From NCBI GenBank assembly GCA_910587165.1, contig CAJUKP010000016.1, forward strand, positions 1 through 54,654: 54,654 bases of DNA, in the 5' to 3' direction. The notes under the pieces are model-generated. The model did no database searches, was not told the DNA's origin, and saw only the letters and a list, made by a program, of their open reading frames with translations. The stretch comes from an uncultured Duncaniella sp. (GTDB lineage Bacteria > Bacteroidota > Bacteroidia > Bacteroidales > Muribaculaceae). The position numbers and the translations under genes were made by a program. Positions 35,413 through 43,787 of this stretch are shown here, piece by piece; within the stretch, counting starts at the first letter, position 1, and the number at the start of each line of letters is the position of its first letter.

Positions 35413-35556
35413 GTTACCGGTCAGGACAAGGGTACAAAAGGACAAAAGTCCAAAAGAAACATAAATTTTTTGTAGATTCATCAGACCGATAAAAATTAAA
35501 AAAAATCTGTTTCTTCTGTCCCTTTGTTCTTCTGTACCCTTGTCCTGATCGGTAAC
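35413..35556. repeat. Family B long-hairpin repeat, copy B1
   Basis: A 144-bp imperfect inverted repeat: GTTACCGGTCAGGACAAGGG at the left pairs with CCCTTGTCCTGATCGGTAAC at the right, and the A-rich stem continues towards a T-rich and an A-rich segment. The loop contains AGATTCATCAGACCGAT (35474-35490). It lies between two convergent genes and could serve both 3' ends. Confidence 0.88.
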
Positions 35557-35572
35557 TTCTTACTTGATTCCT

Positions 35573-37789
35573 TTAAAGCGCGGTGAGCCTGAGCACTCTC
35601 GACGAGAAATCGGTGTTCTTGTTATAGTCCACCTTATAGGTCAGCGGCATCTCCAGACCGTTGGACATCAGATAGCGTCCGGTGAAGGTCTTCCCCTCGA
35701 AGGGAAGAGGCTCATTGTCTATACGGTTGAGTTCATGCACCCTATATGTCTTGTCGGGGTCGAGACCGGCCATCGGGATGCGGGGAAGCTGCTGCCCCAT
35801 GAAAGTGTCGAGCTTCCACCAGTAGAACACGGCGTCATCCTTCGCGGGAGTGACATACATCAGCGAGGCCACACCCTTCTTGTCGTAAGGTGACTGAAGA
35901 CGGTAGAGATCGCCGAACTGCACTATGGGACGGATGGTCTTGTAGTCAGCTATCGCCTGACGGCACACGGCCTTGTCCTCATCGCTCATATTTCTCGGCT
36001 GCATCTCCAGACCAAGACGTCCGCTCATGGCCACATCAGCACGGAACTTCACCGGTATGCGGCGGAAAGTCTGATGGTTGGGCGAGGCAGATATATGCGA
36101 GGCCATGGCGATGGCAGGATAGAAGTAGCTGGTGCCCCACTGCATATACACACGCTGGAGCGCATCATTGTTGTCTGACACCCAGAACTCGTCAAACCAC
36201 GGAAGAAATCCCCAGTTGGCACGGCCGCCGCCACTCGCACAGGCCTGGATGGTCACATCGGGATGTGCCGCACGGATACGGTCGAGCGTCTTTTCGAGCC
36301 CCTTGTGATAATCAATGTAGAGATGACTCTGATTGTCGGCTGTGAGATACTGCGACCCGTGTTCCATGACCGGTGCATTGGCATCCCACTTGATATAGTC
36401 GATGGCCGGATACTTGGTCATCAGTGTGTCCACGACCTCAAACACAAGATCCTGCACCTTGGGATTCGCAAGATCCAGCACAAGCTGAGTGCCGCCACGT
36501 CCCTTCACCACCTCACGGTTGGGAGCCTTGACTATGTATTCGGGATGCTTCTCATACAGCTCGCTCACAGTATTGGTCATCTCAGGCTCGATCCATATAC
36601 CGAACTTGATACCGTTCTTTTTGGCCTCTTCAAGCAGACCGTTTATTCCATTGGGAAGCTTTTTGGTATCCACCACCCAGTCGCCGAGCGAGGAGTTATC
36701 GACGTCGCGCGGATATTTGTCGCCAAACCATCCGTCGTCCATCACAAAGAGCTCACCGCCCATCGACGCGATATCTTCCATCATTCCGGCCATCACAGGC
36801 TCATTGATGTCGAAATAGACACCTTCCCACGAATTGAGCAGTATCTTGCGCTCCTTGTCGCCTGCGTGCAGACGGTGGGCGCGGCCCCACCGGTGGAAGT
36901 TACGGCTCACACCCCCGAGTCCCTCGTCGCTGTATGTGAGCGCGAGCTCGGGCGTGGTGAAGCTCTCACCTTTCTTCAGGTGGTATTCCGAGTTTTCCTC
37001 ATTTATTCCGGCGAACAGATGATGATAATTGCCGTCATCGGTATCCACAAACAGTTTGTAGTTGCCGGGATAGCAGAGGGCGGCGCCTATCACACGGCCC
37101 GTGTTCTCGCGGGGCTTGCCGTCGAGCGAGAGCATCACCTCCGAATGCGAGGTGTGCGAATTGCGCAGACCATCCTTGTTCTTGATCATCTTCACCCCGT
37201 GGGTCAGAGGCTCCTCCGTCAGATTGGTCTCATCAGCCCATGTGCCGTAGAGCGACGACATCCATACATCGCCATATCTCACAGGCAGATAGCCCGACAT
37301 GAAACGGTTGAGAGTCACGGTGCCCTTCTCGCCGTTCTTGACATCCACCCAGGTCTCTATCACCTCATCGCCGGGATAAGTGCGGTAGTTCACATTCACC
37401 TCCAGCGGGTAATATCTGTCCTTCATGGCCACAGTCGTCACCTCTCCGCCATCGGCATCAGTTGACTTCGACACTCCGGTCACAGCGACATCAGTCGTGC
37501 GGTTGCCATCGGCATGGGTCACACTGAGCGCAGCCTCTGCCATCGGCTGTAGACCGTAGACCGGATAAGCATTGAGATTGATGGCACCGCCGCCATCCTG
37601 GAGAGCGGCGGCATCCTGAGCCGAGAGCCTGTCGCCGTAATAGAGTATTTTCAGCGGTTCTCCCTCTCTGGCATCAAGTATGAGCGAGGTTCCGGGAGTG
37701 TTGATGTCGACAAGCTCGGCAAACACGGAGGCCGGGCAGGCCCCGAGGGCCAACGCCGCAAGAATTTTGAGAAGATTATTTTGTCTCAT
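35573..37789 (-). CDS. Alpha-galactosidase, GH36
   Basis: A 738-residue secreted enzyme, signal peptide about 1-24 (ending VFA). The GH36 barrel is clear: GELFVMDDGWFGDKYPRD, GIWIEPEMTN, YIKWDANAP with the nucleophile Asp469, CASGGGRANWG and FWVSDNNDA with acid/base Asp539. It should release terminal alpha-galactose from melibiose, raffinose or galactomannan fragments in the periplasm. Start: ATG at 37789; a TTG two codons upstream is not needed. It is monocistronic with a TAACTTTG box. No SusC/SusD pair or other glycoside hydrolase is adjacent. Confidence 0.94.
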   Translation of the reverse strand: MRQNNLLKILAALALGACPASVFAELVDINTPGTSLILDAREGEPLKILYYGDRLSAQDAAALQDGGGAINLNAYPVYGLQPMAEAALSVTHADGNRTTDVAVTGVSKSTDADGGEVTTVAMKDRYYPLEVNVNYRTYPGDEVIETWVDVKNGEKGTVTLNRFMSGYLPVRYGDVWMSSLYGTWADETNLTEEPLTHGVKMIKNKDGLRNSHTSHSEVMLSLDGKPRENTGRVIGAALCYPGNYKLFVDTDDGNYHHLFAGINEENSEYHLKKGESFTTPELALTYSDEGLGGVSRNFHRWGRAHRLHAGDKERKILLNSWEGVYFDINEPVMAGMMEDIASMGGELFVMDDGWFGDKYPRDVDNSSLGDWVVDTKKLPNGINGLLEEAKKNGIKFGIWIEPEMTNTVSELYEKHPEYIVKAPNREVVKGRGGTQLVLDLANPKVQDLVFEVVDTLMTKYPAIDYIKWDANAPVMEHGSQYLTADNQSHLYIDYHKGLEKTLDRIRAAHPDVTIQACASGGGRANWGFLPWFDEFWVSDNNDALQRVYMQWGTSYFYPAIAMASHISASPNHQTFRRIPVKFRADVAMSGRLGLEMQPRNMSDEDKAVCRQAIADYKTIRPIVQFGDLYRLQSPYDKKGVASLMYVTPAKDDAVFYWWKLDTFMGQQLPRIPMAGLDPDKTYRVHELNRIDNEPLPFEGKTFTGRYLMSNGLEMPLTYKVDYNKNTDFSSRVLRLTAL

Positions 37790-37824
37790 GGTCAAATGTG
37801 ATTGTTTTCATGATGAGGTTTCCA

Positions 37825-37832
37825 CAAAGTTA
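37825..37832 (-). promoter_or_regulatory. -7 box of the alpha-galactosidase gene
   Basis: TAACTTTG on the minus strand, 36 bases before the ATG. Confidence 0.6.
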
Positions 37833-38006
37833 AGCTTTATTTTTCAACTATTTATCATCCCTACAGAAAGATGCAACAATAGGATAAGAAAATGTCATAC
37901 CCTCGTCTCACAGACACCTCCGGACAGCACCCCATATACCAACTTCATCATTATCACCAATATACATCAATGTTCACAACTTTTTTTGAGATTTTCAGAG
38001 TTTTAT

Positions 38007-38037
38007 TTTGTCAGTCTCGTAAAAAGTAGTACCTTTG
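38007..38037 (+). promoter_or_regulatory. SRP RNA promoter
   Basis: TTTG (38007-38010), exactly 19 bases, TACCTTTG (38030-38037): a textbook Bacteroidetes promoter just before the SRP RNA. Confidence 0.85.
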
Positions 38038-38042
38038 CAGCC

Positions 38043-38146
38043 GGGTAAGTCCTACACGACCAGCTCCCCGAGAACTCCGCCAGGTCTTGATCGAAGCAAC
38101 GGTATCGGGTTGTAGCGGTGCGATGTAGTCAGCTTACCCTTTTTTT
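38043..38146 (+). ncRNA. ffs: Signal recognition particle RNA (4.5S type)
   Basis: About 100 nt. GGGTAAG (38043-38049) pairs with CTTACCC (38133-38139) to close the rod. Near the tip are the conserved internal-loop segments CCAGGTC then GAAGCAACGG, and the 3' side has GCGGTGCGATGTAGTCAGC, equivalent to the E. coli GGGATGTAGCTGGC. It binds Ffh and targets membrane proteins. A T-run of seven follows the closing stem, giving a built-in terminator. Small SRP RNA without an Alu domain, as expected for Bacteroidetes. Confidence 0.85.
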
Positions 38147-38192
38147 GTGCCCTGTCGTAAACACAGGTCAGGTTAAAAGTTACCGCTCAAAA

Positions 38193-38404
38193 GTTACCGT
38201 TCAGGACAAGGGATACGGAAGACCAAAAGGTCAAAAGGAACAAATTTTTTTGGATCCAGATTCATCAGACTGATTATATCTGAACAAAAAGAAAAATTTG
38301 TCCCTTTTGACCTTTTGGTCTATCATATAACAAATTTGTTATATTGCTCTAAGCTAACGCGGAACACGTTATAGGGCCTTTTGTACCATTGTCCTGAACG
38401 ATAA
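38193..38404. repeat. Family B long-hairpin repeat, copy B2 (interrupted)
   Basis: Left end GTTACCGTTCAGGACAAGGG; stem AGACCAAAAGGTCAAAAGG pairs with CCTTTTGACCTTTTGGTCT; loop core AGATTCATCAGACTGAT at 38258-38274, same orientation as B1. The right arm is split at about 38321 by a 57-base insert (38322-38378), after which the outer end TTGTCCTGAACGATAA resumes. Confidence 0.82.
38330..38376 (-). repeat. 47-bp repeat C1
   Basis: The reverse complement of this segment matches 39034-39080 at 40 of 47 positions by my count. It is most of the insert in repeat B2. The internal ATATAACAAATTTGTTATAT (about 38325-38344) is palindromic. Confidence 0.75.
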
Positions 38405-38441
38405 TATCCTATACATACGCATGGCGTCGCGTAATGTACAT

Positions 38442-38688
38442 GGACGTCCGGAAGGACGTCGGTTATGTCGTAGCCGTGGTACACCGGAGCTTTGCGGAGG
38501 TGTGCCCGGATGTGAATTCGGAAAGGATGGAGGCGTCCTGAAGGACGCCGGTTATCATAACGACAATTGCCCGATCGTGCTGATAACCGGTGTCTTACAG
38601 ACACCATAAATCTGTATATTCTTTGACCGGGCACACCTCCGCAAGACTCCGGTGTGCCCGCTACTATAAACCGGTGTCCTGGCACCCC
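38442..38688. repeat. Mirror-symmetric cluster of short hairpins (family D/E)
   Basis: Six hairpins are arranged D-E-D | D'-E'-D'. D units are GGACGTCCGGAAGGACGTC (38442-) and GGCGTCCTGAAGGACGCC (38532-), each followed by GGTTAT. Their inverted partners ATAACCGGTGTCTTACAGAC (38583-) and ATAAACCGGTGTCCTGGCAC (38666-) lie on the other side. E is a GGTACACCGGAGC/GGAGGTGTGCCC hairpin (38478-38507), inverted at 38628-38660. The centre of symmetry is near 38570. No coding frame fits. Confidence 0.8.
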
Positions 38689-38731
38689 CAGTCATGACGG
38701 ACATCCCCAGTCATGACGGACACCCTCAGTC
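38686..38731. repeat. 19-bp tandem repeat, about 2.3 copies
   Basis: CAGTCATGACGGACAYCCC repeats with period 19 (A690, A709 and A728 align). The third copy is partial. The unit contains the palindrome GTCATGAC. Confidence 0.75.
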
Positions 38732-38773
38732 CCATCGCTACTGTATTTCTTTGCCAATGTGTGTGATGTTGAT

Positions 38774-38971
38774 TGCCACGTAGTGGCATTGCAAGGGTAG
38801 GCGCGGGTGCTAACCCGTGCATCCCGAAATTATACAAACGTTTGCGTCGCGTAGCGCCGCCACAACAAGGTCTGATCATTGCAGCGGCGCTACGCGACGC
38901 AATTTGTCGGTGGTGTTTTTTGATACATGGGTTATCACCCATGCCTACCCTTGCAATGCCACTACGTGGCA
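38774..38971. repeat. Family A nested-palindrome repeat, copy 4
   Basis: A 198-bp full copy. The outer hairpins are TTGCCACGTAGTGGCA and TGCCACTACGTGGCAA. Next to them GCAAGGGTAGGC on the left matches GCCTACCCTTGC on the right; copies 2 and 5 have TGG here, so the two arms changed together. The central inverted repeat TTGCGTCGCGTAGCGCCGC is intact. Confidence 0.92.
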
Positions 38972-39033
38972 AATCGCGTCGCCGGACGGGTGCATAAATG
39001 GCATATTTCGAGGGTGGTGGAGGGCACAAAAGT

Positions 39034-39116
39034 CCCTGTAACGCGTTCCGCATCAGCATAAAGCAATATAATAAATTTGTCCTTTTTGACCTTTTGGTCT
39101 TTTGTATCCCTTTCAT
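39034..39116 (+). repeat. Repeat C2 joined to a family B right arm
   Basis: 39034-39080 is the second copy of the 47-bp repeat C, inverted relative to C1. It continues directly into TCCTTTTTGACCTTTTGGTC and TTTTGTATCCCTTTC, a family B right arm without a left partner. Confidence 0.72.
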
Positions 39117-39301
39117 CATAGGCAATCTTTTTGTTAATTTAACTCTCGTTTGTTAAAATCACGCCGCTTGTTGAGATTTGTTTGAACAAATAAATATTGG
39201 TTAACGTTACTATTTCAAAATCGCATCCTCCACGGTTGCGGTAAACAACAAGAAATAATTGTTCACAAAAAATAAATATCTTCAAGTTTCATTTTTAACT
39301 T

Positions 39302-40516
39302 ATGAGAGTAATGAAAAAGCAATTCCTACTTATGGCCGCTTGTGGTGGTTTCCTTATGGCCGCCGGCGAAGCCTCAGCTCAAGAGACAGTCGTGGTAGAG
39401 GAATCAGTCTATTCCGTTGAGGAAGTAGATTGCAAGGATATCTACTCACCCGGTTCATGGCGCAACAACTGGTACATCCAGCTCGGTGCCGGTATCCGCT
39501 CACCCTTCGTAGAAAACTCCCGCATCAAGGGAGACGACTCCCGCCACATGACGGCGGTATACAACCTGGCTGTAGGCCGTTGGATCTCACCCTATCTGGG
39601 ATTCCGCTTCTCAGCCTACTACGGTTCAATGCACTGGAACAACGCCACCACCGTGTCGGCCCGCACCGCCAACCTCAATGTTGACTTCATGTGGGATATG
39701 TTCAACTCGATCGGCGGCTACAGACCCAACCGCGTATTCTCGATCATCCCCTACGTAGGTCTCGGCGGCACTTTCGTCTACAACTTCCACCCCAACCGTG
39801 GCAACGACATGGGCAATGACGGCAAAGTCAAATCCAACCAGTGGCTTCTCCCCGTTTCTGCAGGTCTGCAGCTCCGCTTCCGCGTAAGCCCATACGTCGA
39901 CATCTTCGCTGAAGGTCGTGGCACATTCTACGGTGACAACTTCAACAACACCGTCTATGGCAAGCCCGTCGACATCGACATCTCCGCAGTCGGTGGTATC
40001 ATCATCCACTTCACCGGATCGAAGTTCCAGCGCTACAATCCTTGCGACTATCTGACCGCTCTCAACGCAGCCAACGCACAGGTCAATGACCTCCGCGGCG
40101 CTCTCGCCACCACATCAGCAGCCCTCGCAGCAGCAGAGGCACAGCTCCCCTGCCCCGAGGTGACCGAGGCCACCGTGGTTGAGACCGGAACCACCATCCT
40201 CCCCACCGTCCGCTTCAAGCTCAACTCAGCCTACGTATCAAGCGAGGAGATGGTCAACGTCTACAACATCGCCGAGTACATGAAGGCCAATCCCGACGCC
40301 ACAATCGTGGTCCGCGGATATGCTGACAAGGACACCGGTACCTCTTCCTACAACATGAAGCTCTCCGAGCGCCGCGCACAGGCCGTGGCTGACATCCTCA
40401 CCGGCGACTACGGCATCGCAGCCAACCGTCTCACCCTCGAGGCTGCAGGAAGCGACACTCAGGTTTATCCCACCAACGACTGGAACCGTATCGTGATCTT
40501 CGCAACTCCCGAATAA
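39302..40516 (+). CDS. OmpA-family outer-membrane protein
   Basis: A 404-residue protein (or 401 if the ATG at 39311 is used, which gives a cleaner signal peptide starting MKKQF and ending EASAQ). Residues about 45-245 form a beta-barrel with aromatic-rich strands (NNWYIQLGAGIRSPF, YLGFRFSAYYG). A short helical linker follows (NAANAQVNDLRGALATT). The C-terminal OmpA domain (about 285-404) has VRFKLNSAYVSSEEM, VVRGYADKDTGT and LSERRAQAV, binding peptidoglycan. It probably is an abundant structural porin. A terminator follows. The upstream AT-rich leader (39126-39301) shows no exact TAnnTTTG. Confidence 0.92.
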   Translation: MRVMKKQFLLMAACGGFLMAAGEASAQETVVVEESVYSVEEVDCKDIYSPGSWRNNWYIQLGAGIRSPFVENSRIKGDDSRHMTAVYNLAVGRWISPYLGFRFSAYYGSMHWNNATTVSARTANLNVDFMWDMFNSIGGYRPNRVFSIIPYVGLGGTFVYNFHPNRGNDMGNDGKVKSNQWLLPVSAGLQLRFRVSPYVDIFAEGRGTFYGDNFNNTVYGKPVDIDISAVGGIIIHFTGSKFQRYNPCDYLTALNAANAQVNDLRGALATTSAALAAAEAQLPCPEVTEATVVETGTTILPTVRFKLNSAYVSSEEMVNVYNIAEYMKANPDATIVVRGYADKDTGTSSYNMKLSERRAQAVADILTGDYGIAANRLTLEAAGSDTQVYPTNDWNRIVIFATPE

Positions 40517-40648
40517 ATTTCCAGGAACATCGAACGCCGGAGGAGTCCGGGGTTTAGAGAAACCCCACCTCTGTCCTTCATCCAAGAAATAATCATCAAT
40601 TCCCAGAACTCATTTCATTCCTCTCTTCAGGAACAATAGTTCGACCCC

Positions 40649-40690
40649 GCGTCCCGGCCCCTATCCCTTGGCCGGGACGCTTCTTCATGC
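40649..40690 (+). terminator. Terminator of the OmpA-like gene
   Basis: GCGTCCCGGCC (40649-40659) pairs with GGCCGGGACGC (40670-40680), followed by TTCTTC. A smaller hairpin GGGGTTT/AAACCCC lies at 40549-40566. Confidence 0.75.
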
Positions 40691-40701
40691 ATGAAAGACA
40701 A

Positions 40702-40837
40702 GTCAGGAAAAGGGATACAAATGGACAAAAGTCCGGAAGAAACAGATTTTTTATTTTTTTAATCAGTCTGATGAATCTGAATCAAAAAAATCTTTGTTCC
40801 TTTTGTCCGTTTGTCCATTTGTATCCCTTTCCCTGAC
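40702..40837. repeat. Family B long-hairpin repeat, copy B3 (opposite orientation)
   Basis: A 136-bp inverted repeat: GTCAGGAAAAGGGATACAAA pairs with TTTGTATCCCTTTCCCTGAC. Stem GGACAAAAGTCCGGAAGAAAC faces a partly complementary TTTGTTCCTTTTGTCCGTTTG. The loop core appears reversed: ATCAGTCTGATGAATCT (40762-40778), the exact complement of that in B2. Confidence 0.88.
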
Positions 40838-40891
40838 CGGCGGAGACTCTTAAACTTTATTAACTCCCCGCGACTATTCATGGGGATTTTG

Positions 40892-40899
40892 TAACTTTG
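40892..40899 (+). promoter_or_regulatory. -7 box of the rhomboid operon
   Basis: TAACTTTG, 33 bases before the first rhomboid ATG. Confidence 0.65.
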
Positions 40900-40931
40900 C
40901 AGATTATACCAAACACCTATTTAATATAGCT

Positions 40932-41714
40932 ATGATCAATAACGGTTCTATCTTCAGTCAGATGCCACCGGTGACAAAGAACCTCATCATCATCAATCTG
41001 ATTGTATGGCTGGCCATGTTTGTCCTTCCGTCGCGCCTCGGCATGAGCCTCGAGACACTCGGAGGCCTTCACTATTTCCGTGCCGCCGACTTCAATCCAG
41101 TGCAGCTTCTCACATATATGTTCATGCACTCCACGGGAAGTTTCGCCCACATATTCTTCAATATGTTCTCTCTGTTCATGTTCGGCATAGCGCTCGAGCG
41201 CACGCTCGGGAGCGCGCGGTTCCTCTTCTACTATATCTCGTGTGGCGTGGGAGCCGGTCTCATACAGGAACTGGCATGGGCCCTCACCTGGGAGGACTCG
41301 TATGTGAAGATACTCGCCAACCTCAATCATGTCGACTACCCCGAGATGAGAGAATATCTCCGTCAGGCCATGCACACACCCGAGGGGATGCGCCAGATCG
41401 GCGTGATGCTCAACTCGATGGTGACCATCGGTGCATCGGGGGCCATCTACGGTGTGCTCCTCGCATTCGGTATGCTCTTCCCCAACGCTCCCCTCTATCT
41501 CTTCTTCATCCCCGTGCCCATCAAAGCCAAATGGATGGTCATCGGCATGGGTGCCATCGAGCTGCTAATCGGCATGAGCGAGGCCACGGGTGCATCGGAC
41601 GGAATAGCACATTTCGCCCACCTCGGAGGTATGATATTCGGCTTCCTCATTATCCTGTATTGGAAAAAACACGGCACATTCGGCTCAGGAGGGTCGGGAT
41701 ATGGCGGTTATTGA
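40932..41714 (+). CDS. Rhomboid intramembrane serine protease (first of a pair)
   Basis: A 260-residue membrane protein with six or more hydrophobic helices. The catalytic dyad is visible: Ser169 in TIGASGAIYGVL and His230 in HFAHLGGMIFG. MHSTGSFAHIFFNMFSLFMFG is the conserved loop and helix 2 region. Rhomboids cleave other membrane proteins within the bilayer. It contains an insertion between about 115 and 160 (tryptophan-rich, VDYPEMREYLRQAM), common in Bacteroidetes. It overlaps the next rhomboid by 14 bases. Confidence 0.93.
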   Translation: MINNGSIFSQMPPVTKNLIIINLIVWLAMFVLPSRLGMSLETLGGLHYFRAADFNPVQLLTYMFMHSTGSFAHIFFNMFSLFMFGIALERTLGSARFLFYYISCGVGAGLIQELAWALTWEDSYVKILANLNHVDYPEMREYLRQAMHTPEGMRQIGVMLNSMVTIGASGAIYGVLLAFGMLFPNAPLYLFFIPVPIKAKWMVIGMGAIELLIGMSEATGASDGIAHFAHLGGMIFGFLIILYWKKHGTFGSGGSGYGGY

Positions 41715-42573
41715 CGAGATGCGCTCCGGATTCACCAGGGCCACCATGCTGATGAAGATCGTATGGATCAACGTCGGAGTGTTCGTCATACTCAGGCTCA
41801 TGGCCATTTTCGGGATGTTCTCGGCCACCCACGGATTCATCGACTTCGTGCTCCACTGGGTGGAGATGCCATCGCGCCCGGCGTTGCTGCTCACACGCCC
41901 GTGGACCCCGTTCACATATATGTTCGCCCAGTACGATCTGCTCCACATACTGTTCAATATGCTGTGGCTCTACTGGTTCGGGACACTGTTCCGCATGAGA
42001 TGCACGGCCAGGCAGATGCTCGCACTCTACATCTACGGCGGTCTGGGCGGCGCGGTGCTGTTCTTCGCCGCCTACAATCTCATGCCCCTCTTCGCCGGTT
42101 CCACCGGATGGCTCATAGGCTCGTCGGCCTCCGTGATGGCCATAGTCACCGCCACAGCCATACTGATTCCCGACTTCCGGATGAACCTATTCCTTATCGG
42201 AAGCGTTTCTCTCAAATGGATAGCGATCGCCACCATCGTGTTGGTGCTGGTCGGCATCTCGGGCAACAATGCCGGAGGCGAGATAGCCCACGTGGGCGGA
42301 ATACTCACAGGTGCTCTCTTCGCAACAAGGCTCAGGAAAGGCCGCGACATAACACGCCCCCTCAACTCGCTGCTCGACAGATGCGCCAATCTCAGCCGGC
42401 GCCCCCGCACAGCCCCCAGGCCTGCACCATCGGCCTCATCACGCCCAAGTATGTCCGAGGCCGACCGCCGCGAACTCGACATCATACTTGAAAAGATCAA
42501 GAAATCAGGTTATTCCGGCCTGACACCCGACGAGCGCCGACGCCTCTTCGACCTCAGCCGTAACATAAAGTAG
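41701..42573 (+). CDS. Rhomboid protease with C-terminal extension (second of the pair)
   Basis: A 290-residue protein. The rhomboid core has Ser142 in WLIGSSASVMA and His197 in EIAHVGGILTG, and the DLLHILFNMLWLYWFG segment. The last Gly of GxSG is replaced by Ala. After the membrane domain, about 210-290, there is a basic linker and an ending ILEKIKKSGYSGLTPDERRRLFDLSR, a helical hairpin domain found at the end of many Bacteroidetes rhomboids. The 14-base overlap with the first gene indicates coupled translation; both may act on related substrates. Confidence 0.92.
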   Translation: MAVIDEMRSGFTRATMLMKIVWINVGVFVILRLMAIFGMFSATHGFIDFVLHWVEMPSRPALLLTRPWTPFTYMFAQYDLLHILFNMLWLYWFGTLFRMRCTARQMLALYIYGGLGGAVLFFAAYNLMPLFAGSTGWLIGSSASVMAIVTATAILIPDFRMNLFLIGSVSLKWIAIATIVLVLVGISGNNAGGEIAHVGGILTGALFATRLRKGRDITRPLNSLLDRCANLSRRPRTAPRPAPSASSRPSMSEADRRELDIILEKIKKSGYSGLTPDERRRLFDLSRNIK

Positions 42574-42615
42574 AACTGTTCCCGGTTGCCGGAAGCAACT
42601 CTCCACTTCATCAAC

Positions 42616-43776
42616 ATGAAATATTCGAAGCATTTCAATAGATTCATCCTCCGCCCCACGAGGGCCACACTGTTTGCCATTGTCGCCGCTCTCAACACAG
42701 GTCTGGCCATGGCCACGGTGTTCTCGGCCTACGGTGGCGTGTTCGATCCCGGAAAGGTCGTTGTGGCCGCGCTCATGGCCATGATGTTTCCCGGTTTCCT
42801 CATAGCCTCCATCCTGTTCCTGATAGCCGACCTCGTGTTCTGGCGCAAGGCCGCTGTGGTGATCGCCATAGGCATCGTCCTGTCGCTCCCTCCCATCCTC
42901 AACTTCTCCCCCATAAATCTCGGACACCGCGAGCTCACTGAGGCCGAGAAGCAGAGGTCGTTCACATTCCTCACCTACAATGTGCTACATTTCTGGGACT
43001 TCCGTGGCAATGTGCCCGGTCTCTCGCGCAATGCCACCATAGACTACATCCTCTCCACCGATGCCGACATCGTGAGCCTCCAGGAAGTGGAATTCCTGAA
43101 ATCATGGCCACTGTGGCGCATCACTCCCGAACAGATCGACGAACTCTCCGCACGCTACCCCTACCGAATGGTCAACGCCAGCTATCAGCTCACCCTGCTG
43201 TCGAAATATCCGTTCGAATTCGTCGACCTCGGAATCCCCGAGAACATATCACGCCGTTTCGCCTGCTTCAGAATCAAAATCGGAGGCCACACGGTGCATC
43301 TCTTCAACGTCCACCTCGAAAGCATCGGTCTCACACCCCGCGACAAGGAACTCTACCAGGGACTTTTCGAGAAAGCTCCCGGATCTGAGCAGGCCCTGCG
43401 GCGCGAGCTCTCACTGGTCAAGACCCAGCTTGTGTCGAAACTCGCGAAGGCCTTCGAGGAGCGCACAGACCAGGCCCGGGCCATACGCCACGCCATCGAC
43501 TCGATCGGGGGCAACTTCATCGTGGCCGGTGACTTCAACGACATCCCCGACTGCTATGCCGTGCGTACCATCATGGACGGAGACATGACCGACGCATACG
43601 CACAGAATGCCCTCGGGCCGTCCATCACATATCACGGCAACAGATTCTACTTCCGCATTGACCATGTGCTCTACAAGGGCGACATGGATTGCGTGTCGCT
43701 CAAGAGAGACACCCCACCCTCGAGCGACCACTACCCTTTCCTCGCCACATTCGTGTTTGACGACAACAAACCATAA
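42616..43776 (+). CDS. Endonuclease/exonuclease/phosphatase family membrane protein
   Basis: A 386-residue protein. The first about 90 residues contain three hydrophobic helices. The rest is an EEP domain: LTYNVLHFWD, DIVSLQEVEF (metal-binding Glu), HLFNVHLESIG, GNFIVAGDFNDIPD and FRIDHVLY then SSDHYPFLATF. Membrane-attached members of this kind are common in Bacteroidetes; the substrate (nucleic acid, sphingomyelin-like lipid or inositol phosphate) cannot be told. I used the ATG at 42616, because an upstream TTG would add only an unusual 10-residue extension. Confidence 0.9.
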   Translation: MKYSKHFNRFILRPTRATLFAIVAALNTGLAMATVFSAYGGVFDPGKVVVAALMAMMFPGFLIASILFLIADLVFWRKAAVVIAIGIVLSLPPILNFSPINLGHRELTEAEKQRSFTFLTYNVLHFWDFRGNVPGLSRNATIDYILSTDADIVSLQEVEFLKSWPLWRITPEQIDELSARYPYRMVNASYQLTLLSKYPFEFVDLGIPENISRRFACFRIKIGGHTVHLFNVHLESIGLTPRDKELYQGLFEKAPGSEQALRRELSLVKTQLVSKLAKAFEERTDQARAIRHAIDSIGGNFIVAGDFNDIPDCYAVRTIMDGDMTDAYAQNALGPSITYHGNRFYFRIDHVLYKGDMDCVSLKRDTPPSSDHYPFLATFVFDDNKP

Positions 43777-43787
43777 CCATACAACAA

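Noticed and set aside
36263..37465. 400-codon open frame antisense to the alpha-galactosidase
   Set aside because: Shadow frame; no recognisable product, and the GH36 catalytic residues are on the other strand.
38664..39125. Open frames of 70-150 codons through family A repeats (also near 15600, 27543, 53403)
   Set aside because: They translate palindromic DNA, recur in different frames and change where the hairpins change. They are by-products of the repeats, although automatic annotation often lists such frames as hypothetical proteins.
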